In this document: positions 21,270 through 30,112 of the stretch, in pieces
Position numbering within the stretch: the stretch's first letter is position 1
Layout: each line of letters starts with the position of its first letter
Source: Novipirellula herctigrandis
Lineage (GTDB): Bacteria > Planctomycetota > Planctomycetia > Pirellulales > Pirellulaceae
Direction of reading: 5' to 3'
NCBI GenBank assembly: GCA_007859835.1
Contig: SJPJ01000001.1
Span: 5,321,246 to 5,385,245, forward strand
Length of the DNA: 64,000 nt
Notes under the pieces: model-generated
Told to the model about the DNA's origin: nothing
Databases searched by the model: none
What the model saw: only the letters and a program-made list of their open reading frames with translations
Program-made: the position numbers and the translations under genes

Positions 21270-22592
21270 TCACGGCGTATTTGGGACGATTGAATCGATC
21301 ACGCCTGCTAATTGGCCAGTCAGTTCGCGACGTGAATACCGTTGGATCGGTTTTACGTGGGGCTGATGTTGGACCTGATCGCGTCGCGCGCTTTCGCGAT
21401 CCCTCCATCTTGACCCGATCCACGTTGCGATTTCTTTGGTCTGTTTAGGATGGAATTGGTCGAAATGTTGCTGTTGACGCAACAAGGTTGCCATTTCGCC
21501 ATCGCCACAAACCGCCAGGATCGGTTTCTTGAGAGCCAGGTATTCAAACAATTTCGCCGGAACGACACGCTCGGCACCGGCTTCGTCCGCTAGTAGCAAC
21601 AATAGCGTATCGGCTGATGCAGCAAGGTCGAGCGATTGTCCGTGGGGTACGTAGTCATGAAGGATCAACTTAACCGCTGATGACTTTAGTTTCTTTAAAA
21701 TAGCATTTTGCTCGGGAGTACGTCTGCCGACGATGGCCAATTCAATCCGAGCGGCAGTGTTTGGGTCACTCTTGGAAAGACGCAAAAGTGCTGAGACGAT
21801 TGGCGACACATCGGTCAGTTTCCAAAGGGTTCCTGTGTAGACGATTCGCAAACGGTCGGTTGTTGGTTCGGACCGGTTCACGCCAGCGATGTCGTCTTCG
21901 TCGTAGCCATTGTAAAGGCACGTTACCGGTGCGGTTCCGCCAGCGTTTTTTATCTGCCGATTCAATTCGTCGGCACTTGCCTGAGTCGTTGCCAAAACTG
22001 CGTCAGCGGACTTCAACACCTTGTGTAGCATTGCAAGTTGCCGCCGTTGGCTGCTTCCGGTTCGTTGGTGATTGTCCATGTATTGACTGGCCAGCAACCA
22101 TTCATCACGAAAATCCAGCACGAGCGGCAACTGAAAGCGACGTTTGAGCGATCGTCCTAACAAAAATGATGAAAACGGTGGTCCGCTCACATAGATCGCC
22201 TTGTGGTGTTGTTTCAATATTTTATTTGCCATGTGCCAAGCCAGCGGATTCCAAAGGACTTGTGGATCCGGTTGCAGGACAGACATTGCAGCGTGTCGAA
22301 TCCATCGCTTCGGGGAGAAGCGTCTTGTTCGTTTACTCGTTGCAAGGTTTTGTTTGACCGAATAGGACGGTTCCAGTGTCTTCGCTCTCAGCACGATTGT
22401 TTCCGGATCGATGTCGTTTAACAAGTCATTGTCGGAAACCGGTACTGATGGATTGGCAGCGGTCAGGACGGTTGGTTGCCATCCAAAGTGAGGCAGATAC
22501 TTTGTAAACTTTACACTGCGTTGTACTCCCGCGCCGCCGGTTGGCGGATACGCATAGCAAATAAACAGCACTCGCGCTTCGTGATTCGTCAT
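21270..22592 (-). CDS. Glycosyltransferase family 4
   Basis: A 440-residue GT-B fold enzyme. The N-terminal domain begins with VLFICYAYPPTGGAGVQR, typical of the GT4 group in which the PPxxGG loop contacts the acceptor. The C-terminal domain has RIVYTGTLWKLTD, LVPHGQS-type loop and the sugar-nucleotide binding ERVVPAKLFEYLALKKPILA with a conserved Glu (KLFEYLA). No membrane segments. Its ATG overlaps the TGA of the upstream GT4 (ATGA). It is predicted to add one sugar to a lipid-linked exopolysaccharide repeat at the cytoplasmic face. Confidence 0.88.
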   Translation of the reverse strand: MTNHEARVLFICYAYPPTGGAGVQRSVKFTKYLPHFGWQPTVLTAANPSVPVSDNDLLNDIDPETIVLRAKTLEPSYSVKQNLATSKRTRRFSPKRWIRHAAMSVLQPDPQVLWNPLAWHMANKILKQHHKAIYVSGPPFSSFLLGRSLKRRFQLPLVLDFRDEWLLASQYMDNHQRTGSSQRRQLAMLHKVLKSADAVLATTQASADELNRQIKNAGGTAPVTCLYNGYDEDDIAGVNRSEPTTDRLRIVYTGTLWKLTDVSPIVSALLRLSKSDPNTAARIELAIVGRRTPEQNAILKKLKSSAVKLILHDYVPHGQSLDLAASADTLLLLLADEAGAERVVPAKLFEYLALKKPILAVCGDGEMATLLRQQQHFDQFHPKQTKEIATWIGSRWRDRESARRDQVQHQPHVKPIQRYSRRELTGQLAGVIDSIVPNTP

Positions 22593-23725
22593 TGCGTTAC
22601 CTCGCGAAACACTGCGTCGAAGCGTGATGCCATTTCTGCTAAACCGTCGGGAATGAAGCGGCGTTTACCGGAGCAAGATGATTCGACTCTTTCGATGACC
22701 GCTTTTGCGAACGCATGGACATCTCCGTCGGCTACCAACGTGTCGATATTAGGTGATGCGATTTCAGAGACACCGCCGACATCCGTTGCTACAAACGGAG
22801 TGCCGCAAGCGATAGATTCAAGTAGTACGTTGGGTATGCCTTCGCTATGGCTGGTCAATACGGTGACATCGGCAGCGTTGAAACGTAGGGCAAGCTCGGA
22901 ATGGGGTAGATTGCCTTCAAAACGAACGTGCCTATCGAGTTTTAGTTGCGAACAAAGTGAACGCAATTCTGCGTTCATGGACCCGTCACCGGCAAGTATC
23001 ACTTTTAGACGGTCGCCCCATTTTTCTCTCCAAAATACCGCCGCTCTAAGAAGCATCGTCGGGTTTTTGACTGGCTCGAGTCTCCCGCACCAAAGGCATA
23101 CGATATCGTTTTCGGAAAGGTCGGATGCGGCGCGTGCGTCGGATCGGTTCATCGGGAAGAAACGCTCTGCATCGACCCCTCGATAGATTACTTGAATCTT
23201 GTGCGCATTCGTGCCAAGTTCGCGAGCATGGAATTCTAAATCGTGACTGACCACAATCAAACAATCCGCTTTGGAAACAACTCGCTCGATCGCTCGTCGT
23301 CGCGATGGATTCGCAGTCAGAACTCGTAAATCACTCCCCCCTGAAAAAGCGATGTGCGGTGTGTGAAAACGTCTCGCTGCTCGTTGGGCTGCCGCAGCAT
23401 CGGGGTGCAGCCAATAACCCATGACTAAATCGGGCGTGAAAGTTTTCTCAATTCGCTTCACGGTCGGCAAGATTGAATGCCAATAGAATCGGTCATAGTG
23501 CTGGCGAAAGAACTTTGGCGGATAGTAGTAGGTAGGGAAATGCTCAAGCGTCGAATGGTCCGCGTCATCGTAGGACGATTTCTTCGCACGCTGTGTCCAA
23601 GGAACCGGAGCAATCACTCGCACATCGTGCATGACACGCAACGCATCGACCAAGTTTCGATTGAATATTCCTTGGCGCGGTCGAACCGGAGTTGGGTATG
23701 TCGTGGTGATCAAGAGAATGTTCAC
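22589..23725 (-). CDS. Glycosyltransferase family 4
   Basis: A 378-residue GT4 enzyme starting with GTG at 23725, which overlaps the preceding stop (GTGA). Motifs: TTTYPTPVRPRQGIFNRN at the N-terminus, VIYRGVDAERFFP, CLWCGRLEPVKNP, and the donor-binding SEGIPNVLLESIACGTPFVATDVGG with the catalytic E-x7-E pair (EGIPNVLLE). Very standard for retaining GT4s. Predicted cytoplasmic or peripheral membrane enzyme of repeat-unit assembly. Confidence 0.9.
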   Translation of the reverse strand: MNILLITTTYPTPVRPRQGIFNRNLVDALRVMHDVRVIAPVPWTQRAKKSSYDDADHSTLEHFPTYYYPPKFFRQHYDRFYWHSILPTVKRIEKTFTPDLVMGYWLHPDAAAAQRAARRFHTPHIAFSGGSDLRVLTANPSRRRAIERVVSKADCLIVVSHDLEFHARELGTNAHKIQVIYRGVDAERFFPMNRSDARAASDLSENDIVCLWCGRLEPVKNPTMLLRAAVFWREKWGDRLKVILAGDGSMNAELRSLCSQLKLDRHVRFEGNLPHSELALRFNAADVTVLTSHSEGIPNVLLESIACGTPFVATDVGGVSEIASPNIDTLVADGDVHAFAKAVIERVESSCSGKRRFIPDGLAEMASRFDAVFREVTQ

Positions 23726-24717
23726 GGTGACATTGCCTTTGTCGGTTTCAAAGCCACGATGACCGAGCGATGATCACCTCCCAAATCAGGACCCACTTCC
23801 GAATGAATCACTGTCCAATTTGAATCGACAAGCAAGTGGTCGATTCGAACCCCGTGATACTTTGTAAATTTAGTGTACCCAAAACCTCGCTTGCCCGCGG
23901 ATCGCGAGTCGACATAGCCGCCCCAGTAACGCCGGAAATATTCACTGTCAGCAGGAGCATTAAAGTCACCCGCGATGATCGTTGGCAAATCCGAATCGTA
24001 GACTTCTTGGTACGCTTGATCAGCGACCTCGCAATACGCGCTCCCCATTTCTCGGATTGCCGCAGGTCCCTCGGCAAAATTCATCGCTTGCATTTTGGCA
24101 AATGCAGGACGGAAGGTAGGCAAATGAATCGAGACGACTCTAATCGATCGCTCTGGTTTCCAATCAATCGTGCAAGCGGCCGCTGCAACCGCGCGATAAT
24201 GTGTTTCCGGTTGTCGTGCCAAAACACGAGCTTCGCTCATCGGCAATGTGCTGGCTATGACGATTTGATGACGCTGTTGATACGGCCACCCAAGTTTGTC
24301 AAACAGCGAAATGGCTTCCTTGGGTTCGCATTCCTGTAGTAGAAGAACATCGATTTTGTGTTTGTGAACCAATTCGATCATTTCAGGAATGTTTAGGTCC
24401 CCGCCACCAACATTGCTCGTCAATATATGCAGTTCTTCACTTTCGTTAGTGGACGGTCTAGCTGACGAAAATGCCTTGTATCCCATAATGGGAAAAAGGA
24501 TGATCAATAGATGGAGAAGATAAATGCACGAGAGTTTCCAGCGACACCAAAATGTGATCGGCAGCAAAATCACAATCGGCAGCGCAACCACCCAGCGTGG
24601 TGAAAATAGAAACAGAGTCCCCAGCCAATGCGTATTGAGGCCTGATCGTAGCAGTCCCCAGCCAATCAGTAGCAACACCAAATAGGCAATTGCCAGAACC
24701 AAGACGGACCGTTTCAT
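23722..24717 (-). CDS. Membrane-anchored endonuclease/exonuclease/phosphatase (EEP) domain protein
   Basis: I start the protein at ATG 24717 (MKRSVLVLAIAYL) because it makes an ATGA overlap with the upstream stop, like its neighbours; 24735 is the longer alternative. Three membrane helices occupy residues ~4-85. The EEP domain follows: ILTSNVGGGD (Asn), LLLQECEP (catalytic Glu), AGDFNAPADS (Asp-x-Asn), RIDHLLVDS and GGDHRSVIV (Asp-His). All catalytic residues are present. The domain hydrolyses phosphodiesters or phosphomonoesters in other members. Here the setting in a polysaccharide operon and the membrane anchor suggest a lipid- or glycan-linked phosphate rather than DNA. Confidence 0.88.
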   Translation of the reverse strand: MKRSVLVLAIAYLVLLLIGWGLLRSGLNTHWLGTLFLFSPRWVVALPIVILLPITFWCRWKLSCIYLLHLLIILFPIMGYKAFSSARPSTNESEELHILTSNVGGGDLNIPEMIELVHKHKIDVLLLQECEPKEAISLFDKLGWPYQQRHQIVIASTLPMSEARVLARQPETHYRAVAAAACTIDWKPERSIRVVSIHLPTFRPAFAKMQAMNFAEGPAAIREMGSAYCEVADQAYQEVYDSDLPTIIAGDFNAPADSEYFRRYWGGYVDSRSAGKRGFGYTKFTKYHGVRIDHLLVDSNWTVIHSEVGPDLGGDHRSVIVALKPTKAMSP

Positions 24718-26093
24718 CCTGCGATCCTTTGACATTCGTTCGGAGGATTGTAGCCGATGACGACGCGTGTTTTTCCCGAAGGTGTCAATTCAATCTGTTC
24801 GACCTGTTCAATTTTCAACTCACATGATCGCCCTACTGCGTCGAGTACTTGATCACGAAGGGCGTTTTCGGCTTCGCGATTCCAATCGTCGGCGACAACT
24901 AACTTCAAGCGTACGGTGTTTGGACCGAGTTGTGCAACTTGGAATTGACGAATCGAATCCACGTCCTTCAATAGATGAGGGAAATATTCTCCGGGTACAC
25001 GGCGGCCGTTGGGCAGATCGAGGACGTCCAATTGGCGGCCGAGAACTTTTCGCAGTAGTGGTAGTCCGCGGCCACAGGGACATTGCTCAAAGCCGGCGAT
25101 TCCGCGGTCACCTGTCGCGTAGCGGACAAATGGTGTTGCCGTGTTGAACAAGTCCGTTATGACAATTTTCCCTTCTTCACCATCACGCGTTGGTTTTCCA
25201 TCGTGATCAAGGACTTCGACAATCAGGTTCTCGCTGGTTAGATGTAGTCCCGTGTGTTGATCACATTCGGCCCCAATCAGGGTGAATTCTCGAGACCCGT
25301 AAGTTTCAAATACCGGCGCACCAAATGAACGTTCGATCTGTTCGCGTTGGAAATCGTGAAGCTTCTCGGCACCGACGATGATCGATTGAGGTTGATGGAC
25401 GTTGGCCCCAAGCGTTTGTATCGATTTGGCAAGTAGAAACAGCGGAGTTGTATAGGCGATGATGACGGTCGGACGATATCGGTTGATGCGGCGGATATAG
25501 GTCTCGATGGTCGATTGTGACAAGTTAAAACTGTTCATCATGTCGCGGCGGTACAATGCGCGAGAATAGGCGTGCTCTTTGAGACGTTGGCGAAATGATA
25601 ATGGCTGCAGAGGAACTCCCCATAAATAGGATTGTTTTGTGCCTGGCGATGCACCGCCCCAAGTATAGCCGCGAAACGTCGCCGCAACGCGGCGGTCGTT
25701 TGCTTCCGCCTCGATCGTAAATCTCAGTGGGGTGCCGGTGCTTCCGCCCGTTGATTTGGAAACCGAACGGACACTTGGATGCGGGCAGCGAATTTCGGTC
25801 GCATGGTCGCGAATCATCTCACGCGTGATGATGGGGAAATTCTGTAGATCACCTAGCGACGAAAGGGAATCAACATCGATGCCATGTTGAGCCCATTGGT
25901 CTCGATACCAAGGGGAATGGTTGTTGCAATAATGCAGCAGCCTCTTGAGTCGTTCAAGCTGATTTTGTTCGAGTGTCTCGCGGTCATGCCATTGGCTTTC
26001 TTCGAGCTCTCGCCAATAAGTAAACGTTTTGCGCCGTTTCAGCAGCGTCTCAAAGCCGGGAACAATCAATCTTCGGAAAAGGGATTCGATCAT
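24714..26093 (-). CDS. CapK/PaaK-like adenylate-forming ligase
   Basis: A 459-residue ANL-superfamily protein of the phenylacetate-CoA ligase/CapK branch. Visible motifs are SKSTGGSTGTPLRF (AMP-binding P-loop), FETYGSREF (adenine-binding motif), YATGDRG and the C-terminal small domain ending in GKTRVVIGYN. Its N-terminus has a hydrophobic patch rather than a signal peptide. CapK-type enzymes are found in many capsule and exopolysaccharide clusters, where the substrate is usually not known. An acyl-adenylate or acyl-CoA product would feed a modification of the sugar, possibly with the neighbouring acyltransferase. Overlaps both neighbours by 4 bp. Confidence 0.87.
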   Translation of the reverse strand: MIESLFRRLIVPGFETLLKRRKTFTYWRELEESQWHDRETLEQNQLERLKRLLHYCNNHSPWYRDQWAQHGIDVDSLSSLGDLQNFPIITREMIRDHATEIRCPHPSVRSVSKSTGGSTGTPLRFTIEAEANDRRVAATFRGYTWGGASPGTKQSYLWGVPLQPLSFRQRLKEHAYSRALYRRDMMNSFNLSQSTIETYIRRINRYRPTVIIAYTTPLFLLAKSIQTLGANVHQPQSIIVGAEKLHDFQREQIERSFGAPVFETYGSREFTLIGAECDQHTGLHLTSENLIVEVLDHDGKPTRDGEEGKIVITDLFNTATPFVRYATGDRGIAGFEQCPCGRGLPLLRKVLGRQLDVLDLPNGRRVPGEYFPHLLKDVDSIRQFQVAQLGPNTVRLKLVVADDWNREAENALRDQVLDAVGRSCELKIEQVEQIELTPSGKTRVVIGYNPPNECQRIAG

Positions 26094-27178
26094 GCTGCTT
26101 CCTTGCCAGAATAGAGCGATTCGTAGGCACGAACCATTTTTCGGACACAGAACATTTTCTCGGCCCGCAAACGTCCTGCGTCACCGTATCGCTCGGCCAA
26201 CGCCGGATCACGGTGAAGTCGAAGCATCGCTTCGGCAAGTGCTTGTGGATCTCCGGGAGGGACAAGGATGCCGGTTTCCTGGTCCGATACCACTTCGGGA
26301 TTGCCACCGACACTGCACGCCACGACCGGCAATCCCGTTGCCATCGCTTCGAGCAGCGTGAGCGAAATGCCTTCGGTGAGCGACGGTAAAACCGACATGG
26401 AAGCGGAGGCCAATTGGTCAGACACTCGATCACTTTCGCCGCAAAAACGGATGGCGTCCTGTAGCATCAATGATCGTGTTAGCGCTTCAAGCGATTGACG
26501 CTGCTGACCATCCCCGACAATGTCAAGCGTAAATGGTATTTCGTTTGGCTTGGTTTGTTCGGTTGCGATTTTCATCGCCTGGATCAAGGATGCAATATCC
26601 TTCTCGGGGCTGAGCCTCGCCACCACGATAGCACGCCCAATCGGCCGGTTTCGGACTTGCGGGAAACGACGCAAATCGACACCGTTATGAATGGTGACCG
26701 CTTTTTCCGGTGCAATGCCGTCTCGAATCGTCAATTGTTGTCCGTCATTGGAAACGCTGACTATTCGCTCGATCCAGTGGGATAGACTTCGATACATCAT
26801 TTTTTGCCGCGCGGTCGAGGTCGAGCATTGTCCATGACGCGTGTGAATCACTCGAGGCACTCTCGCGAATTTTGCGGCGGTGACACCGTACGCTTGGCCG
26901 GCTGCATTGTGTGTGTGAACGACAGTTGGTTTTCGGGTTCGCAACAGCTTGGCTAATTTTGCGATCACCGACAATTTTAGTCCTGGTGTTTTGCTCAGCG
27001 AGATGACAGGCCAATGGAGTGATTCAATTTCCGCGGCCACTTGGCCCGGTTCTTGTAGCGAAATGAACGTCAAGTCAAATTTCGACCGATCCGCAAAGCG
27101 AGCGAACTCGACCAGCAGCTTCTCCATGCCACCGACGTTTGTCCCGAGCGAAATGTGTACGATGTGTTTTGTTTTCAA
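26090..27178 (-). CDS. Glycosyltransferase family 4
   Basis: A 362-residue GT4 enzyme. The start is TTG at 27178, overlapping the upstream TGA (TTGA); the family N-terminus IVHISLGTNVGGMEKLLVE follows at once and no ATG fits. Motifs: THNAAGQAYGV, TIHNGVDLRRFP, IVVARLSPEKDI and the donor-binding TEGISLTLLEAMATGLPVVA with the E-x7-E pair. Central gene of the exopolysaccharide operon with 4 bp overlaps on both sides. Confidence 0.9.
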   Translation of the reverse strand: MKTKHIVHISLGTNVGGMEKLLVEFARFADRSKFDLTFISLQEPGQVAAEIESLHWPVISLSKTPGLKLSVIAKLAKLLRTRKPTVVHTHNAAGQAYGVTAAKFARVPRVIHTRHGQCSTSTARQKMMYRSLSHWIERIVSVSNDGQQLTIRDGIAPEKAVTIHNGVDLRRFPQVRNRPIGRAIVVARLSPEKDIASLIQAMKIATEQTKPNEIPFTLDIVGDGQQRQSLEALTRSLMLQDAIRFCGESDRVSDQLASASMSVLPSLTEGISLTLLEAMATGLPVVACSVGGNPEVVSDQETGILVPPGDPQALAEAMLRLHRDPALAERYGDAGRLRAEKMFCVRKMVRAYESLYSGKEAA

Positions 27179-27882
27179 GAGTCACCTGTGAGCGTTTTGA
27201 TGACTCGGGCCGGGTTTCCCGCAACGATTGTGTCGGGCGCAACGCTTTTCGTGACAACTGATCGTGCACCAATGATGGTGCGATCTCCGATATGGACCCC
27301 TTTTAAGATGATTGCTCCATGACCGATCCAGACGTCATTGCCAATGGTCACAGCCAAGACGGACGCGCTCGGCGTCGTCTCGCCGTTTCGACGATTCACC
27401 GCATCGATTGGATGTCCATCGAAATCACTGATGCGAACTCCACCCGCGATTAAACAATGGTTGCCAATCGTGACCGCGCGACCGACCGTGATGGCGCAAT
27501 TGTGTCCGAGAAACGAATGGTTGCCGATCGAGAGGATGGGCTCTGAACAATGTCGTTTACTGATGGCGAACGACGATTTGCCAGACAAATAGACATCGCT
27601 GCCAATCGAAATTTTGCCTCGACCGGCGATATAGGGAAGTTGTTCCATTCGAAATCGATCGCCGATTGAATGACATTGGCTACGAAACAGAGGTTCGTAC
27701 CAGACGAACCGAAGCGACCACTGCAGAGCTTCACGCACGCCAACATGCAAGCGATACAAGCCGGCAAAAAGTGGCTTTGTCAGCGGACCAACGGGAAGAT
27801 GGAACTGAAGCAACCGGCGAACCACCAACTTCAGCGGATCTCGTAACGCTAATCGCTCTGTGTTGCTCGAAACATGGCTCAT
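27175..27882 (-). CDS. Hexapeptide-repeat (left-handed beta-helix) acyltransferase
   Basis: A 235-residue LbH protein. From residue ~85 on there are repeated [LIV]-G-x4 turns (ISIGSDVYLSG, LSIGNHSFLGHNCAITVGR, VTIGNHCLIAGGVRI). The CAT/maltose acetyltransferase type end is VTIGNDVWIGHGAIILKGVHIG, followed by VVAGNPARVIK. The His of IGHGA is the usual catalytic base region. The enzyme probably O-acetylates (or otherwise acylates) a sugar of the exported polysaccharide using acetyl-CoA or the product of the nearby CapK-like ligase. The N-terminal ~60 residues are helical and unassigned. Confidence 0.9.
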   Translation of the reverse strand: MSHVSSNTERLALRDPLKLVVRRLLQFHLPVGPLTKPLFAGLYRLHVGVREALQWSLRFVWYEPLFRSQCHSIGDRFRMEQLPYIAGRGKISIGSDVYLSGKSSFAISKRHCSEPILSIGNHSFLGHNCAITVGRAVTIGNHCLIAGGVRISDFDGHPIDAVNRRNGETTPSASVLAVTIGNDVWIGHGAIILKGVHIGDRTIIGARSVVTKSVAPDTIVAGNPARVIKTLTGDS

Positions 27883-28811
27883 GCCGACACTCCGATGCTT
27901 TTTTTAGTCTTTCGTGTTGCTTGTCTAAGCAAGTACGCCAGTCGCTTTAATCGTCCAAAACGCTTCATGGTCGGCAATCCGCTATACGGCAATGGCCATT
28001 GGACGAAAGATTGAAACAATAGTGGAAGGGATGTTGAAGGCGACGGATCGATTGCGGCCCAGCGATAACGAACGAAAGATATCCAGAGCAAATAGGATCC
28101 GTAACTCAGCATGCCTTTGTGCCGAACAATCACTTCGAGCATTTTCGAGCAATCCAATTCAATGTTTGCGCGAGAGATGCTATTGGGTTCGAGAACAGCT
28201 GTTGCGAGCGGTTCTGATTGAAGGAATAGCGTATGATCGGCCGCCAAGCGAATCCACAAATCGCGATCTTCCGCTGGCTCTAACCCAGAAACAAATGGTT
28301 GGTCATTGAGTACGCTTCGTCGAATCAGAACGGTTCCAGTCCACAACATTGTTCCGACTAAGAAAGCTTTTGATCCGGTAAGTCGCAAAGGACGATCATA
28401 AAAGTGCGTCTTGCGTAACGGATTCAGCACACGATCTTCGCCAGGCGACTGACTGTAAAACCGACCGGCGGTCACATCAACGCTTGGGTGTTTTCGAAGT
28501 ACCGCAACTTGTTGCTCTAATTTTTGTGGTTCCCAGTAATCATCGGCATCCAAAAAAGCCACAAAGTCACCGCGCGCGATTCCGATTCCACAATTGCGAG
28601 CAGCGGCCGTTTTTGAGTTGACTTGGTGCACCAGAGTGACGTTGGGACCATACGCCTGGACGACCTCGGCCAATTCATCGGGGCTGCCGTCATCGACGAC
28701 GATGATTTCCAAGGCAGGCCTAGTTTGCGCAAGCACGCTATCAATCGAACGGCGGATAGTCGACGCTGCGTTGTATGCGGGAATGATGACGCTGATGGTC
28801 GGATCGTTCAT
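27879..28811 (-). CDS. Glycosyltransferase family 2
   Basis: A 310-residue GT2 enzyme with the complete GT-A signature: ISVIIPAYNAASTI at the N-terminus, IIVVDDGSPDELAEV, AAARNCGIGIARGDFVAFLDADDYW (DxD motif DAD). No predicted membrane segment except a mildly hydrophobic C-terminal half. ATGA overlap with the upstream GT4 gene and 4 bp overlap with the acyltransferase gene. Predicted inverting transferase of a single sugar. Confidence 0.92.
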   Translation of the reverse strand: MNDPTISVIIPAYNAASTIRRSIDSVLAQTRPALEIIVVDDGSPDELAEVVQAYGPNVTLVHQVNSKTAAARNCGIGIARGDFVAFLDADDYWEPQKLEQQVAVLRKHPSVDVTAGRFYSQSPGEDRVLNPLRKTHFYDRPLRLTGSKAFLVGTMLWTGTVLIRRSVLNDQPFVSGLEPAEDRDLWIRLAADHTLFLQSEPLATAVLEPNSISRANIELDCSKMLEVIVRHKGMLSYGSYLLWISFVRYRWAAIDPSPSTSLPLLFQSFVQWPLPYSGLPTMKRFGRLKRLAYLLRQATRKTKKSIGVSA

Positions 28812-29989
28812 GCAGCCACCTTCGATTGACCGACGACTTGCTGATAGTATTGCAGGATTTGATCAACAACGACATCGCGACCAAAGTGTTGCACGCAATG
28901 CGCTCGCGCAGCCGCCTTCATTTGCTCAAGCCGTGGTTGATCATCCAGCAAATCGATGAGGGTATTTGCCAACGTTCCGTTGACCGTTGTGTCTAGTGGA
29001 ATACCACCGGGGCCGACGACCCACTGCATCACGGGATGATGGTGAAACAGACAAGGCAAGCCACTAGCGGTGGCTTCGAGCAGGACCAATCCGAACATCT
29101 CAAAGAGGCTGCCGTGCAGGAACACGTCCGCCATCTGGTAGAGTTCCCCCATTTGATTTCGAGGGTACTGGATCGCAAAACGAACGCGATCTCCCAGTTT
29201 TGCTTTCGCTATTGCAACCAATTCATTGGTGTCCTGTTCACGCCCGCCAGCGATTACCAACCACAATGGCAGATCGGGACGACGCCGTAGAACGGTTGCA
29301 ACTTCATCGATCAGATAATCGACTCGTTTATGCTTTTTCTTGATTGCCGAACTAACCAATGCGACGTGTGCATCTTGAGGAATCGCTAGATCTTGGCGAA
29401 GTGTTGGGTTTGTGTCGGGGTGAAATTGCGTGGTGTCGACGAAGTCGGGTATGGTTGTCCAGTGTGCATTCCCAATTCCTGCGGCGACTGCTTGGTGTTG
29501 GTGCCAAGGAGCTAGGTGTTGGACAAAGGAGAATTTGTTCAACAATTCCGGTGGCTCCTCGGTGGCGTGGGAAAAAACCATTTTTGCCGAACACAAACCG
29601 ACTCGTTGAGCTTGTTGAATCAGGATTGCCAATTGAGGGTCCTGTAAATGCAAAACATCAATCTGTTCGTGATGAAGAATCGATAGTAAATTTACAGCAA
29701 AAGTAAATTGTTCTACGCCGTAGGGGGAACCGATGCCGATTCGCCAACCGATGGCATTGGGGATACACTTCAACAATCGTCGCGTTGCCGTCGAATTACG
29801 AGTCCAGCACGACACGATGCGTTCATACGGCTCAGCGGCATCTCCGGCACCTTTGCACAGTATCACTTGTTCGCCGCGATTGGCGAGCGTTTCGCCCAAA
29901 TCGCCCGCCCATGCTTCCACACCACGCATGACATGGCCAAGGCCTGACGAAGCGACACATATCCGTAGTTTTGTCGTCTGCGCATGCAT
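28808..29989 (-). CDS. Glycosyltransferase family 4
   Basis: A 393-residue GT4. I prefer ATG 29989 (MHAQTTKLRICVASSG) to the frame start at 30040: an AAGGAA lies upstream of it and none precedes 30040. Motifs: CVASSGLGHVMRGVEAWAGDL at the N-terminus, TTIPDFVDTTQFHP, VALVSSAIKKKHKRV and GSLFEMFGLVLLEATASGLPC (donor site with E-x7-E). First glycosyltransferase after the ABC transporter genes in the direction of transcription, 123 bp downstream of the ATPase gene, so it may have an internal promoter. Confidence 0.9.
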   Translation of the reverse strand: MHAQTTKLRICVASSGLGHVMRGVEAWAGDLGETLANRGEQVILCKGAGDAAEPYERIVSCWTRNSTATRRLLKCIPNAIGWRIGIGSPYGVEQFTFAVNLLSILHHEQIDVLHLQDPQLAILIQQAQRVGLCSAKMVFSHATEEPPELLNKFSFVQHLAPWHQHQAVAAGIGNAHWTTIPDFVDTTQFHPDTNPTLRQDLAIPQDAHVALVSSAIKKKHKRVDYLIDEVATVLRRRPDLPLWLVIAGGREQDTNELVAIAKAKLGDRVRFAIQYPRNQMGELYQMADVFLHGSLFEMFGLVLLEATASGLPCLFHHHPVMQWVVGPGGIPLDTTVNGTLANTLIDLLDDQPRLEQMKAAARAHCVQHFGRDVVVDQILQYYQQVVGQSKVAA

Positions 29990-30112
29990 CGGATTATCGA
30001 TTCCTTTTTTCCATAAGAAATCGACCATGCCGTGACACATCGGATGTCGCGTTGGACAAATCGGTTCTGCGATTCAACACCCTAACCGTTGGCCCTGTTT
30101 TTCGGCGAAATA

